Source of the DNA: Aliikangiella coralliicola
Lineage (GTDB): Bacteria; Pseudomonadota; Gammaproteobacteria; Enterobacterales; Kangiellaceae
Assembly: GCF_007004725.1 (NCBI RefSeq)
Contig: NZ_ML660163.1
Location: forward strand, 537,366 to 601,365
Direction of reading: 5' to 3'
DNA: 64,000 nt
Positions 48,018 to 57,864 of the stretch are shown here, piece by piece. Under the pieces are notes generated by a model. It saw only the letters and a program-made list of their open reading frames with translations, had not been told where the DNA came from and ran no database searches. The position numbers and the translations under genes are program-made. Every line of letters starts with the position of its first letter. Position 1 is the first letter of the stretch.

Positions 48018-48845
48018 CTACCAACTGAGCGCTTTTCCATGTAAGTCAAAAAAACGACCATTATCTTCTCGCTTCAAATTGCTAATGACTTTGAACAATC
48101 CCGCCGCACTTTCCTGGGTGGAATAGGTCGCTCTGTCGCTTGTCATATCGGTACGAACCCAACCCGGATGCAACACGACAAAAACATACCCGCGATCAGC
48201 ATATTCAATCGATAAAGACTTATTAAAACTATTTAGCGCCGTCTTACTGGCTCGATAACCTAACACTCCGCCACTAGTATTTAATTCAATACTGCCCATT
48301 TTACTGCTGACACTGGCGATAATTTTTTTATTACTTTTTTCCAAATTCGGCAGCATAGCCTGAATAACTCTTAACGCGCCTAAACTGTTAACATTGAGCA
48401 CTCGCATTAATCGTTCCACATTCAAGTCAGAGAATTTTCGGGTACTGTGACCACCAATACCGGCGTTATTAATCAGGATATCGATCGGCATATTGCCAAG
48501 ACGATGTTTAAGCGCAGCAATACTCTTAGGATCGATAATATCCAATTGTTCAATTTGAACACCCAGCTTTTTTAACTTATCAGCTTTTTGGGGTTTGCGT
48601 GCTGTTGCGATAACATGAAAACCCTGCTGATGGAATTTTTCAGCCAGGGCTAACCCAATGCCTCGATTGGCCCCCGTTATTAAGACGGTCGCTTTTGCGG
48701 CAGTTGCAGCTTTTGAAGAAGTTGCGACTTTTGAAGTTGTAATCTTTGAAGTATTGGCTTGAGAAACGTTGACTTGAGAAATAGTACTAAATGATGTGGC
48801 TGCTAAAACAATGAACATTGCCGTTAACAAAAAAATTCTTTTCAT
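48018..48845 (-). CDS. Exported short-chain dehydrogenase/reductase (SDR)
   Basis: A 275-residue classical SDR. It has TGANRGIG at 57-64 for the nucleotide, NNAG at 126-129, a Ser near 180, and Y197/K201 in YRASK. Unusually, it starts with a signal peptide-like hydrophobic segment (MKRIFLLTAMFIVLAATS). A 30-residue low-complexity Ser/Thr/Ala linker built of short repeats then precedes the Rossmann fold. NAD(P) is not normally available outside, so the segment may be a membrane anchor facing the cytoplasm. The ATG at 48845 has AGGTG upstream; the GTG at 48854 overlaps that site. Its substrate is unknown. Confidence 0.8.
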   Translation of the reverse strand: MKRIFLLTAMFIVLAATSFSTISQVNVSQANTSKITTSKVATSSKAATAAKATVLITGANRGIGLALAEKFHQQGFHVIATARKPQKADKLKKLGVQIEQLDIIDPKSIAALKHRLGNMPIDILINNAGIGGHSTRKFSDLNVERLMRVLNVNSLGALRVIQAMLPNLEKSNKKIIASVSSKMGSIELNTSGGVLGYRASKTALNSFNKSLSIEYADRGYVFVVLHPGWVRTDMTSDRATYSTQESAAGLFKVISNLKREDNGRFFDLHGKALSW

Positions 48846-49074
48846 GCATTTCACCTCGATTTTTAGGTACTTTCATTTCGAGGTTTTCGGTGGTTTCACT
48901 CAGAATGGCGTCATTTTATTGATCAAAAAGTTTTTTCAAATCCGTTGACTCCCCTGGACAGTTTTCTACCTGATATCTAATTATTTTAATTTTTGCGCTC
49001 TTCTCACATATTCGCTAATGAGCACCTTGGATATCTAACTGTTTCTAAACTTAACAATTCGCACCTAAAATGGC

Positions 49075-51072
49075 TTAATTTGAGTAAACACTAATCGAAA
49101 ACTCTCTGCCAGTTGCTAATGTACCCAAGTCATCAGCAGAATTAAAGTATTTTTCATCCGCAAGATTTTCAATACCAACTTGCATGGTCCAATCATTCGA
49201 GAATTTATAATTAAATTTGAGTGACGCGATGTTCGCAGACTCCAGTGGAATTTCACCGCCACCAACTTCAGTTTTTTTCGAACGCCGACCATAAGTCATT
49301 TGACCTGACCAGTTTTCCTGCTCGTACATAAACGAAATTTGGTGTCGTTTTGCTGGAATATCCGCTAGAGGATTACCAAGGTTATCTTCGCCACTGATTT
49401 CCTGACCAGATAATTCTACCGTCAATTGACTACTTGGAAAAAAGGCAACCTGATACTGCCAACCATCAATCTCACCATTAGTGACATTTCGATAAGTTCT
49501 GGTGTCATCATCAACACTGACTCTTTCGATGAAATTTTCCACGTCGGTAAAAAACCGATGAAAATCCACACGGTATGCGTCCTCGGAATAAGTTATCCCT
49601 AAATCGTAGGCTTTTGATTCTTCGGGTTTAAGGTTGGCATTACCAATGGTTTGACCGCGTCCGGTTGTTCCGGTAAATAAGCGCTCTGACAAACTGGCGA
49701 ATCGAAAACCGGTTCCATAACTGAAGCTAAGATCAAACTGACCAAGCGGCTTCTTAGCCGTTAAAAAATAGGTGGTATAGTCATCAGAAATGCTGTTACT
49801 AACCGCACTTTTTTGTGATTGATAGTTCGCGCGTAAACCGCCATGAATTGACCAACTTTCAAAATCGCGGTTAACCGTGGCAAACACTGCTGCTTCGTTT
49901 TCTTCACCGTCATCAAGTGCACTAAAACCAGTCGACAACTGGGTTTGTAAACTGGTTTCTGTTTCGAAACTTTTGACGCCCCGTCGGCCAAAATAGTCAA
50001 ATCCGTACAACCCTTTAAAGTCTCCCTGTTGCCACTGGTTTTCAAAGGCAAAACCAATATCCAGTGAGTCGGTATTCACCCGGTTAATTCTATTAGCCGG
50101 CCTGATATCCTGGGTAATCAAGCTTTGATCATGGAAATAAAGTCTCGCCACCCAATCAGCATTGGTCGTCAGGGTCAGCTGGGTTAATAAGTGCTTTTCT
50201 TCCGGATAGGATGTAATTCTACTATCTGGAAAACGGGAGTTATCTTTACCGATATCATCGCCACTGCTTTCAATCAATTGCCAGTCAAGATTGTAATCAC
50301 CAAATTCAAAATGACGAATGTAGAAAAGTGAATGCTGAGAAAAATGGTTATTTTTCGGATCGCCTGTCACGGTCTCACCGTTATTCCGCTCACGGTAAGC
50401 AATACTGGCGGCATAACGCTCATTTCCCGTTCCCGCCGCGGTGACCCATTCGTTGCCATCGGAATTAAATCCCACATGAAACCAGGGAGAATCCTCCTGG
50501 CGAGTCATCAGGTGAATTGAACCCGCGATCGCGCCGCTACCATAATAAGTCGAAGCCGGCCCTTGAGTCACTTCAGCGCCCGACAGCAACAACGGGTCTA
50601 CAAATGAAGCCGCCACCCCGGCACGTCTTTCGGAAGTGATTCGCATGCCGTTAATGTAAGCATGAACTCGCTGACGTGCTAAACCTCGAATACTGAGCGT
50701 TTGAAATAAACCCGGTTGTCCATTCACTGTTAGCCCTGGTTGATCAGCCAATAATTCAGTCACTGAACCAGGCGCCGTCGCGACTTCTTCCAGAGAAATA
50801 AAATCATTGATTAAGGCATCGTCTTTGCTGTGGCGGGAAGAAGTCACCACCACCACTGGTGCGGTCCCCGACGGCATATCAAAAGCGCCTGTTTCGCTGG
50901 TTTCACTGATTTCGCTGGTTTCAATAGTTTGGGCGATTCCATCATCAGCCGCTGTTTCTTCATCGGCTAATATCGTTTGAGAGACACCAGCGAGCAATAA
51001 TGCCAGAGTAACTCGGCACAATGTAACTCGACACAATGTAAAGGCCCCCAAGTTTTGCTTTTTGTTTTGCAT
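49075..51072 (-). CDS. TonB-dependent outer-membrane receptor
   Basis: A protein of about 665 residues. The signal peptide ends near TILADE. An acidic linker with SEISETSETG repeats is followed by the plug domain (about 80-190), with SIRGLARQRVHAYINGMRI and a GPASTYYGSGAIAGSIH motif. The 22-strand barrel follows and ends in GREFSISVYSN, with a hydrophobic C-terminus as expected. It resembles haem/siderophore receptors of the HutA/HmuR type, but the substrate is not certain. The ATG at 51072 is preferred to the GTG at 51078. The signal peptide holds a tandem TLCRV duplication. It is divergent from the collagenase gene across about 340 bp. Confidence 0.85.
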   Translation of the reverse strand: MQNKKQNLGAFTLCRVTLCRVTLALLLAGVSQTILADEETAADDGIAQTIETSEISETSETGAFDMPSGTAPVVVVTSSRHSKDDALINDFISLEEVATAPGSVTELLADQPGLTVNGQPGLFQTLSIRGLARQRVHAYINGMRITSERRAGVAASFVDPLLLSGAEVTQGPASTYYGSGAIAGSIHLMTRQEDSPWFHVGFNSDGNEWVTAAGTGNERYAASIAYRERNNGETVTGDPKNNHFSQHSLFYIRHFEFGDYNLDWQLIESSGDDIGKDNSRFPDSRITSYPEEKHLLTQLTLTTNADWVARLYFHDQSLITQDIRPANRINRVNTDSLDIGFAFENQWQQGDFKGLYGFDYFGRRGVKSFETETSLQTQLSTGFSALDDGEENEAAVFATVNRDFESWSIHGGLRANYQSQKSAVSNSISDDYTTYFLTAKKPLGQFDLSFSYGTGFRFASLSERLFTGTTGRGQTIGNANLKPEESKAYDLGITYSEDAYRVDFHRFFTDVENFIERVSVDDDTRTYRNVTNGEIDGWQYQVAFFPSSQLTVELSGQEISGEDNLGNPLADIPAKRHQISFMYEQENWSGQMTYGRRSKKTEVGGGEIPLESANIASLKFNYKFSNDWTMQVGIENLADEKYFNSADDLGTLATGREFSISVYSN

Positions 51073-51410
51073 TACCACCAGCTAACCACTTAATTTCTCA
51101 GATTTCATCAGTACCGCAATTCGTCTCGTTAGCCACTAGCCAACCGAAGATAATTCTGCGGCAAAAAGAGAGCTAACCTATCGTATGCAAAGGAATTTTT
51201 AAAGATAAATATTGTAACTATTGTAACTTTGTGAATATTGACTTAAATATCATCATTTCTCGCTTAAAGTAGCCATCAGAAAAAGCGACTGTGAATCATT
51301 TCTGCAACACTTAATCAACCTCATTACCACATTGAATTTTCCAGAGAATTTTGCATTTTATTGCTCGCAGATATAATATTGCGTACAATATAAATAAAGG
51401 AGAGCAAAAA

Positions 51411-53210
51411 GTGGTAATCAAATCTTCATTCGCGGCACGCCCAAAAATTCTTAGTCGACACCGACTGTTTCGCCTGTTCAGCCTATTGATTCCTATTCTG
51501 GGATTGGCGGCTTGCGCTCATAAAAACCCTTTAACGCAAGACCTACTAGATAACCAGAAAGAAACCTGGAGTCTCAACTTTGAGCACGACGCACCAAACC
51601 GTTTAAGCGAAGTGATTAATCACATTGGCGTGCTCAACTCAACCCAATCAGACAGTCAGCAACTGAATGATCTGCTTTATTATCTCCGCAGTTACTATTA
51701 CTTCGCAGCCGATATCGAGTTAACAGAACAACAACAGGAAAATCTGGATAAAGTTTTACTGGGAATTGCCGAATCTTCCGCTTTTTACCAAACTGACGAA
51801 CAAGCTTTGCGATTGCAGGAAAATTACCTGGTGGCGCTCTATCTCTACTTCAGTGACAAAAAAATGCACTCTCGCATTGCCAATCATCGTAAGCATCTGA
51901 TCAAAATACTCGATCAATTTACACAGCCCGATACGACCAAGCCGACAGAACAGAAGAAGTTTACCCTGTGGGAATCACTGAGAAGTATCGCTTTTCTGGC
52001 TTATGAAGCACGTCGCAATCAACCGGTAAAAGATGCGCTGGTTAGTGACAGGCAACTCGCTGACAGTCTGTTAAAGTTCACAAAGTCGCAAGCAGCTAAT
52101 AACTGGCAATTTCAACATGGCGTCTGGGCCACCGCTTATGTTCAGGTCATTAGTAACGACGAAGACGGCGATTACATCGATCAGCAAATGATGGCACTTA
52201 TCGACAACGCTGACTTTTTATCAGAACAAGATAAAAAGTTCGTTTTCTCTAATCGCTATCTCGTTAACTCATTTAGAGTCACCGACGATTGCGAGCAAAC
52301 TTTCAAAGGTCGTTGTGAAATCGCAACAATCGATCACGCGCTCCCGATAAACCATCGTTGTTCCGATTCACTATTTATTCGCGCTAACCAGATGACTGCT
52401 AAAGAACTTGCTGACTCTTGCGACAAACTCACTTCACAAGAGTCATTTTTTCATGAATTGTTAGCAACAGAAAATAAGCCTACCAGCGATGATTTAAATG
52501 ACTCTTTGCGGGTGGTGATCTTTGATAACTACAGCCAGTATAACCAACACGGTCAGTTGTTATTTAATATCAATACCAACAACGGCGGCATGTACATTGA
52601 AGGTGATCCTTCAAAAAAAGGTAATCAGGCAACCTTTTACTCTTTCGAAGCCTTCTGGGACCGGCCAGAGTTTAGCGTCTGGAACTTAAATCACGAATAC
52701 GTTCATTATCTCGATGGCCGATTTGTTAAATATGGGCGCTTCGGTCATTTTCCGTCAAAGTTAGTCTGGTGGTCTGAGGGATTAGCAGAGTACGTCTCTA
52801 AAGGGAGTGACAATCAACGAGCTTTCAAACTACTGGATGAAAACCCGAAACAAGACTGGCCCACCTTAGCGACTATTTTCGCTACCAAATATAGTGATGG
52901 TCTGGAATTAACTTATCGCTGGTCTTATCTGGCGATCCGCTATCTTGCAGAATTTGACCGCGAAAATCTGCAGCAACTCGCTAACGCTTTAAAAAATAAC
53001 GATTTTAAAACCTACGAAACCCTGCTCGGGACACTGGCTGAGCGCCATCAGGGCAATTACGTTAGTTGGCTGAACGGCCATCTCGCCGCTTATCAACCAG
53101 AGGATAAAGTGAAAAGAACCAAACCAAGAAAGTTATATCGATACCTGTATCGTGATTATTTAATGCCAGAAGAAATTCGCTACAGCGAGCAGCACAGGCA
53201 TGTGGATTAA
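51411..53210 (+). CDS. Collagenase-type lipoprotein metalloprotease (peptidase M9)
   Basis: A 599-residue protein. The lipobox is LAAC (C35). The N-terminal helical activator-like domain (about 50-380) and the catalytic domain, with HEYVHYLDGR (zinc ligands H428, H432) and E460 in WWSEGLAEYV, follow the gluzincin plan of bacterial collagenases. No PKD or collagen-binding domains follow, so this is the short form. As a lipoprotein it would sit on the outer membrane. The GTG start at 51411 has AAGGAGAG upstream; the TTG at 51351 has nothing. A divergent TonB receptor suggests linked uptake of nutrients such as haem or iron from tissue, which is inference. Confidence 0.8.
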   Translation: MVIKSSFAARPKILSRHRLFRLFSLLIPILGLAACAHKNPLTQDLLDNQKETWSLNFEHDAPNRLSEVINHIGVLNSTQSDSQQLNDLLYYLRSYYYFAADIELTEQQQENLDKVLLGIAESSAFYQTDEQALRLQENYLVALYLYFSDKKMHSRIANHRKHLIKILDQFTQPDTTKPTEQKKFTLWESLRSIAFLAYEARRNQPVKDALVSDRQLADSLLKFTKSQAANNWQFQHGVWATAYVQVISNDEDGDYIDQQMMALIDNADFLSEQDKKFVFSNRYLVNSFRVTDDCEQTFKGRCEIATIDHALPINHRCSDSLFIRANQMTAKELADSCDKLTSQESFFHELLATENKPTSDDLNDSLRVVIFDNYSQYNQHGQLLFNINTNNGGMYIEGDPSKKGNQATFYSFEAFWDRPEFSVWNLNHEYVHYLDGRFVKYGRFGHFPSKLVWWSEGLAEYVSKGSDNQRAFKLLDENPKQDWPTLATIFATKYSDGLELTYRWSYLAIRYLAEFDRENLQQLANALKNNDFKTYETLLGTLAERHQGNYVSWLNGHLAAYQPEDKVKRTKPRKLYRYLYRDYLMPEEIRYSEQHRHVD

Positions 53211-53230
53211 AGAATTGCTCTCAGTTACCT

Positions 53231-53462
53231 CCTCTCCCTATGGGTGGTGCGGCATTCCGGGAGGGTTGGGGAGAGGGAATTCGACTTACAATGTTTGATT
53301 CAGCTTGGTCTCACACTGAGACATTTCTACCTCTCCCTGGCCCTCTCCTTCAAAGGAGAGGGGAAAATGATAAACCGCCAGTTTAAGGATTATGTAAACG
53401 ATTTCTTCGGTTTACACATTTACAAACCCCCTCTCCCTAAGGGAGAGGGTTGGGGAGAGGGG
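53231..53462. repeat. Cluster of three GC-rich palindromic (REP-like) units
   Basis: Units at 53231-53277, 53341-53362 and 53429-53462 are built from CCCTCTCC and GGAGAGGG arms. The clearest is CCCTCTCCCT (53429-53438) facing AAGGGAGAGGG. They stand out by composition from their AT-rich surroundings. Such CCCTCTCC-type extragenic repeats are common in gammaproteobacteria. A frame of 79 codons across them (53244-53483) is an artefact of the repeat. Confidence 0.7.
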
Positions 53463-53540
53463 ATAATAGCAGCCAAAGCGTAATATCCAACCTGATTCGA
53501 ATAAATTCACCATCGACTATTTTTGCGCCTAAAAATTGTT

Positions 53541-53550
53541 CTGGTATAAT
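53541..53550 (+). promoter_or_regulatory. Probable purC promoter (extended -10)
   Basis: TATAAT at 53545-53550 is preceded by TGG, an extended -10. No convincing -35 is present. A 187-nt leader to the purC start follows. I looked for a purine riboswitch in the leader and did not see one. Confidence 0.4.
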
Positions 53551-53737
53551 CCTGCGTCTAAAAAATCATCACCCTGGTATTACCATTTAAAGCTGACATG
53601 ACTAAGTAGCTTACTTAGGCAGCAAATTTATATTATCAGCGGCATTTTTTAGGCCTACAATTTAGATAATTCTAAATGTTTAGCGCATTACAATTTTAGA
53701 GCATTAATAAACTAAGTCTTAAAGAGGACAATTTGAT

Positions 53738-54856
53738 ATGAGTCTTGCTGAAAACCGACTTGCAAATAAGGTATTAGCAGTTAACGACGACCTTCCAATT
53801 CGCACTGATCTCCCAGTACACAGCGGCAAAGTACGCTCCGTTTACTGGCTGACAGAAGCAGACAGCCGACGCCTGATCGAGGAAAAAGGCTACGATGTAG
53901 CAGCTGACTCGCCGTTGGCAATTATGGTCATTAGCGACCGAATTTCAGCCTTTGAGTGCATCTGGAAAGGTGAAGGTGGCATGAATGGTGTTCCTGGAAA
54001 GGGCGCTGCACTTAACGCTATTTCTAACCACTGGTTTAAATTGTTCCGCGAAAATGGCCTGGCTGATAGCCACATTCTTGATATCCCTCACCCATTTGTG
54101 TGGATTGTGCAAAAAGCCAGACCTGTAATGATTGAAGCGATTGCTCGCCAATATATTACTGGATCAATGTGGCGAGCCTACGAGAAAGGTGAGCGTGAAT
54201 TCTGCGGAATTGAAATTGCAGAAGGCTTACAAAAAGATCAGAAATTACCTGAGCTGCTTATTACACCGTCAACCAAAGGTATTCTTGAAGGAATTCCGGG
54301 TGTTCCAGCACAGGATGACGTTAACATCACTCGCCAAAATATTGAAGATAATCACGAAGCCTTCAAATTCCATAGCAAAGAAGATATCGATTTATATGAA
54401 AAATTGCTAAAAGAAGGTTTTGACATGATTAGCAATGAGCTGGCCAAACTTGACCAAATCTTCGTCGATACCAAATTCGAGTTTGGTTACGTCACCGATA
54501 AATCAGGTAACGATAAACTCATCTATATGGATGAAGTTGGTACACCAGACTCTTCTCGCATCTGGGACGGTCCGTCGCAGCGCGAAGGTAAAATTGTAGA
54601 GAAATCAAAAGAAGCTTTCCGTCAATTATTGCTTAACCATTTTCCTGAGCCAGATATTCTGCTTAACAAAAGCCGCATGGATGAAAGAACAGCCCTGGCA
54701 GCTGACAATGAACTCCCAGAATCTGTATTGATGGAAGTTTCAAAAACCTACACGGAAGTGGCAGAAAAAATTACTGGTGAAAAAATTGTATTGTCAGACA
54801 ATCCCAAAGCAGAAATCATCGAGATTCTGAAAAATGACTATGGACTGATCGACTAG
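53738..54856 (+). CDS. purC: Phosphoribosylaminoimidazole-succinocarboxamide synthase (SAICAR synthetase), long form
   Basis: A 372-residue cytoplasmic ligase of purine synthesis. It joins CAIR and aspartate using ATP. Family segments are present in order: HSGKVRSVY near the start, [11 protein letters not shown] (the strand and Asp of the ATP site), [36 protein letters not shown], and [11 protein letters not shown] leading to [14 protein letters not shown]. Length matches the long proteobacterial form of about 367 residues rather than the 237-residue E. coli form. AGAGGA precedes the ATG by about ten bases. It stands alone, with a terminator at 54926. Confidence 0.95.
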   Translation: MSLAENRLANKVLAVNDDLPIRTDLPVHSGKVRSVYWLTEADSRRLIEEKGYDVAADSPLAIMVISDRISAFECIWKGEGGMNGVPGKGAALNAISNHWFKLFRENGLADSHILDIPHPFVWIVQKARPVMIEAIARQYITGSMWRAYEKGEREFCGIEIAEGLQKDQKLPELLITPSTKGILEGIPGVPAQDDVNITRQNIEDNHEAFKFHSKEDIDLYEKLLKEGFDMISNELAKLDQIFVDTKFEFGYVTDKSGNDKLIYMDEVGTPDSSRIWDGPSQREGKIVEKSKEAFRQLLLNHFPEPDILLNKSRMDERTALAADNELPESVLMEVSKTYTEVAEKITGEKIVLSDNPKAEIIEILKNDYGLID

Positions 54857-54925
54857 TCGGATTGCCTTTGACAGGGTTTGGCCACCTGTTAGCCGATTTA
54901 ATTATCGGCTTGATAAACGAGCTTG

Positions 54926-54953
54926 AAAAAAGGGTACATTGAGTACCCTTTTT
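54926..54953 (+). terminator. Intrinsic terminator after purC
   Basis: AAAAAAGGGTAC, loop ATTGA, GTACCC, then TTTTT. It lies 70 bp after the purC stop. A weaker hairpin, GCCGAT/ATCGGC, precedes it at about 54891-54909. Confidence 0.9.
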
Positions 54954-55040
54954 CGTTTCAATCGGTACTTATTAATAATATTTACTGATAATATTTAATA
55001 ACACTCTCACCAAATCAACAACAAAACCAGAGGCTCCAAA

Positions 55041-56573
55041 ATGTCCCTATCACCTGAGTCAAACAACCTTTGCGACATTGGCTTTATCGGCCTCGGCGTT
55101 ATGGGTAAAAACCTGGCATTAAATCTTGCTGACAACGGTTATAAGATTGCGGCATTTGACCTCGAACATCAAAAAATTGAAGAGGCTATCGCGCAAGATA
55201 AAACGGAATCTGGAACAGGCGGTAGAATTATCGGCTGCTCTTCATACACTGAACTTCTCGCCAAATTATCGGTACCACACCTGATCATTTTATCGATCCC
55301 TGCGGGGCATATCATTGACGACGTTTGCCACAAATTGATTGATGCAGGAATTAAAGCCGATGACATCATTGTCGATATGGGAAATAGTCTATGGACCGAC
55401 ACTGTACGCCGCGAAAAAGAGTATGAAGGACAGTTCTTCTTTTTCTCAACAGCGGTTTCAGGCGGCGAAGTTGGTGCGCGTTTTGGCCCATCACTCATGC
55501 CCAGTGGCGACAGGTATGCCTGGGCTAGAATAGAGCCCGTTTGGCACGCGATTGCTGCGAAAGTAGATCCAGACACAGGCCGTGCGATTGAACGATTCGA
55601 ACCTGGCAACCCGGTTAAAATTGGCGATCCCTGCGCGACATACATAGGTCCTGGTGGCGCCGGCCACTATGTCAAAATGGTTCACAATGGCATCGAGTAC
55701 GCTGACATGCAGCTCATTTGCGAAGCCTACCATGTCATGCGTGAAGGATTAGCCATGTCACCTCAGGAAATCGGCGAAGTATTTAGTCAGTGGAATGAAG
55801 GTGTACTAGAAAGTTATTTGATAGAAATTTCAGCTGAAGTGCTGAAACAGGAAGACAGTGAGAGCGGACAGCCTCTTGTCGACATAATTCTCGACAAAGC
55901 CGGTCAGAAAGGAACCGGACTTTGGACCGCTGTCAGTAGTTTAGAAATAGGAAGCCCGGCACCAACCATTGCTCAGGCTGTCTATGCTCGATCTTTATCG
56001 ACATTAAAAGATGACCGAGTCACCGCCTCAAAATTACTGCAAGGTCCGAAGCTCAATCATGCATTAAAACAAGATAAACAATCTGTTATTCAATGTTTGC
56101 ATGATGCACTTTACTGCGCAAAAATCTGTGCCTACGCACAGGGATTTCAGCTAATGCAGATGGCTTCTGACGAACATGGGTGGTCTCTCGACTTCGCCAA
56201 TATCGCTAAAATCTGGCGAGCGGGCTGTATTATTCGAGCAGCATTTTTACAATCAATTACTGATGCCTATTCTCGCAACGAAAATCTGCACAATTTATTG
56301 TTGGATCCCTTTTTTATCGAGCAGATCAACATTCACCAGGCAAACTGGCGACAAGCAATCGCTAACGCAACATTACTGGGTATTCCCTGCGGCGCTTTTA
56401 GTAGTGCAATTGCTTACTACGACTCGTACCGATGCGAAACGCTACCGGCCAATCTACTACAAGCTCAAAGGGATTTCTTTGGTGCTCATACATTCGAGAG
56501 AGTTGATCAACCATCTGGAAAAAAATTCCACGTAGAATGGGCCAGCAAAGACCGTCCAATAGTAACTGCGTAA
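55041..56573 (+). CDS. gnd: 6-phosphogluconate dehydrogenase, decarboxylating
   Basis: A 510-residue enzyme converting 6-phosphogluconate to ribulose 5-phosphate, with NADP or NAD as coenzyme. The Rossmann start is IGFIGLGVMGKNLALNLADNG. The substrate site is VSGGEVGARFGPSLMPSG and GGAGHYVKMVHNGIEYADMQ, with catalytic K212. The helical C-terminal domain has KGTGLWTAVSSLEIGSPAPTI and a terminal AQRDFFGAHTFERVD. It is about 40 residues longer than E. coli Gnd, partly through an insertion around 150-200. AGAGG precedes the ATG. It lies 214 bp before transaldolase, so both act in the pentose phosphate pathway. Confidence 0.95.
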   Translation: MSLSPESNNLCDIGFIGLGVMGKNLALNLADNGYKIAAFDLEHQKIEEAIAQDKTESGTGGRIIGCSSYTELLAKLSVPHLIILSIPAGHIIDDVCHKLIDAGIKADDIIVDMGNSLWTDTVRREKEYEGQFFFFSTAVSGGEVGARFGPSLMPSGDRYAWARIEPVWHAIAAKVDPDTGRAIERFEPGNPVKIGDPCATYIGPGGAGHYVKMVHNGIEYADMQLICEAYHVMREGLAMSPQEIGEVFSQWNEGVLESYLIEISAEVLKQEDSESGQPLVDIILDKAGQKGTGLWTAVSSLEIGSPAPTIAQAVYARSLSTLKDDRVTASKLLQGPKLNHALKQDKQSVIQCLHDALYCAKICAYAQGFQLMQMASDEHGWSLDFANIAKIWRAGCIIRAAFLQSITDAYSRNENLHNLLLDPFFIEQINIHQANWRQAIANATLLGIPCGAFSSAIAYYDSYRCETLPANLLQAQRDFFGAHTFERVDQPSGKKFHVEWASKDRPIVTA

Positions 56574-56787
56574 TCCATTGACAAAACCTGCTCATAAAAT
56601 AGAGGGCCCTATTGGGCTCTCCATCATTTCCAACAAAATCAATCATAATTCATAACTCATAATTGCTAGTTAGCGCCCTCTCCCTCCTTTAGCTATATAC
56701 CGAACCGTCATGAAGTCGTTATTGACTCAACATCAACAAATCTCTATTGTCGGTAAATAATTAAGATCATCATGCTAAGGCCAGGAT

Positions 56788-57741
56788 ATGCCCAATCAAC
56801 TTGAACAACTGAAATCGATGACAACCGTCGTCGCGGACACAGGTGACTTTAATGCAATTGCAGATTTCGCACCGCAAGATGCCACCACAAATCCTTCTTT
56901 GTTACTAAAAGCCGCCGCATTACCAGACTATGCAGAAACGCTCACGCAGGCGATTAATTTCGCAAAAGAAGCTTCTAATGATGCCAATCAACAAATCGCC
57001 GAAGCCGTCGATTATCTGAGCGTACTCATTGGTAAAAAACTGCTGTCTTTAATTCCAGGCCGAGTTTCCACTGAAGTTGATGCGCGTTTATCTTTTGACA
57101 CAGAAAAAACCGTTGCAAAAGCCCGACGAATTATTGAGCTCTACCAATCTGTCGGTGTAGATAAGTCGAGAATATTGATCAAGATAGCTTCTACCTGGGA
57201 AGGCATTCGTGCCGCGGAAATACTAGAAAAAGAAGGGATTAATTGTAACCTCACCTTACTATTCAGCTTCGCCCAGGCAAGAGCTTGCGCCGAGGCAGGC
57301 GCCTATTTGATTTCTCCATTCGTCGGTAGAATTCTCGACTGGTATAAAAAGGCAACAGGCAAAACTGATATTCCTGCATTTGAAGATCCTGGCGTTCAAT
57401 CGGTAACTAAAATTTATAATTATTATAAATCGCTGGGTTACGAAACTGTTGTGATGGGAGCAAGCTTCCGCAATACCGGAGAAATTATAGAGCTAGCGGG
57501 TTGCGATCGACTAACAATAAGTCCCGCACTAATGGATGAGTTATCTCAAAATAATATGCCGATCACTCGAAAGCTAAACCCGGCGACCGAAATTCAAGAA
57601 CGTCCGGCCCGGTTAACAGAAAGCGAATTCCGTTGGCAGTTAAATGAAGATGCGATGGCAACCGAAAAAACGTCGGAAGGGATCCGGCTTTTTGCGGCAG
57701 ATCAAATCAAGTTAGAAAAGTTAATAGCAGACTCTTTATAG
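56788..57741 (+). CDS. tal: Transaldolase (TalB type)
   Basis: A 317-residue enzyme that moves dihydroxyacetone units between sugar phosphates in the non-oxidative pentose phosphate pathway. It has [12 protein letters not shown] near the start, [14 protein letters not shown], the Schiff-base Lys K132 in [10 protein letters not shown] (the same position as in E. coli TalB), [18 protein letters not shown] and [10 protein letters not shown]. It is cytoplasmic and the usual family length. It follows gnd on the same strand, 214 bp away, possibly with its own promoter. Confidence 0.95.
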   Translation: MPNQLEQLKSMTTVVADTGDFNAIADFAPQDATTNPSLLLKAAALPDYAETLTQAINFAKEASNDANQQIAEAVDYLSVLIGKKLLSLIPGRVSTEVDARLSFDTEKTVAKARRIIELYQSVGVDKSRILIKIASTWEGIRAAEILEKEGINCNLTLLFSFAQARACAEAGAYLISPFVGRILDWYKKATGKTDIPAFEDPGVQSVTKIYNYYKSLGYETVVMGASFRNTGEIIELAGCDRLTISPALMDELSQNNMPITRKLNPATEIQERPARLTESEFRWQLNEDAMATEKTSEGIRLFAADQIKLEKLIADSL

Positions 57742-57864
57742 AAATTCTCTGACTATAAAAATCTGCTGATTTTCTTTTTTCTGAAGAAGCGGCTGAACAT
57801 CTCAAAGTGTATAACTGATATAAAAGCGAATTGATAAGTTCGCTTTTATTCGGGGAGGATTAAA

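Noticed and set aside
51079..51350. Fur box between the TonB receptor and collagenase genes
   Set aside because: Only AT-rich partial matches are seen; no convincing GATAAT-type repeats.
53244..53483. 79-codon plus-strand frame after the collagenase gene
   Set aside because: It reads through the GC-rich palindromic repeats, giving PPLPKGEGWGEG, a well-known artefact of this repeat type. It has no ribosome site.
53551..53737. Possible purine riboswitch in the purC leader
   Set aside because: I could not find the conserved core or paired stems of a purine or PRPP riboswitch.
55169..55733. Two minus-strand frames of 158 and 80 codons inside gnd
   Set aside because: Both are antisense shadows of the strongly conserved gnd coding sequence.
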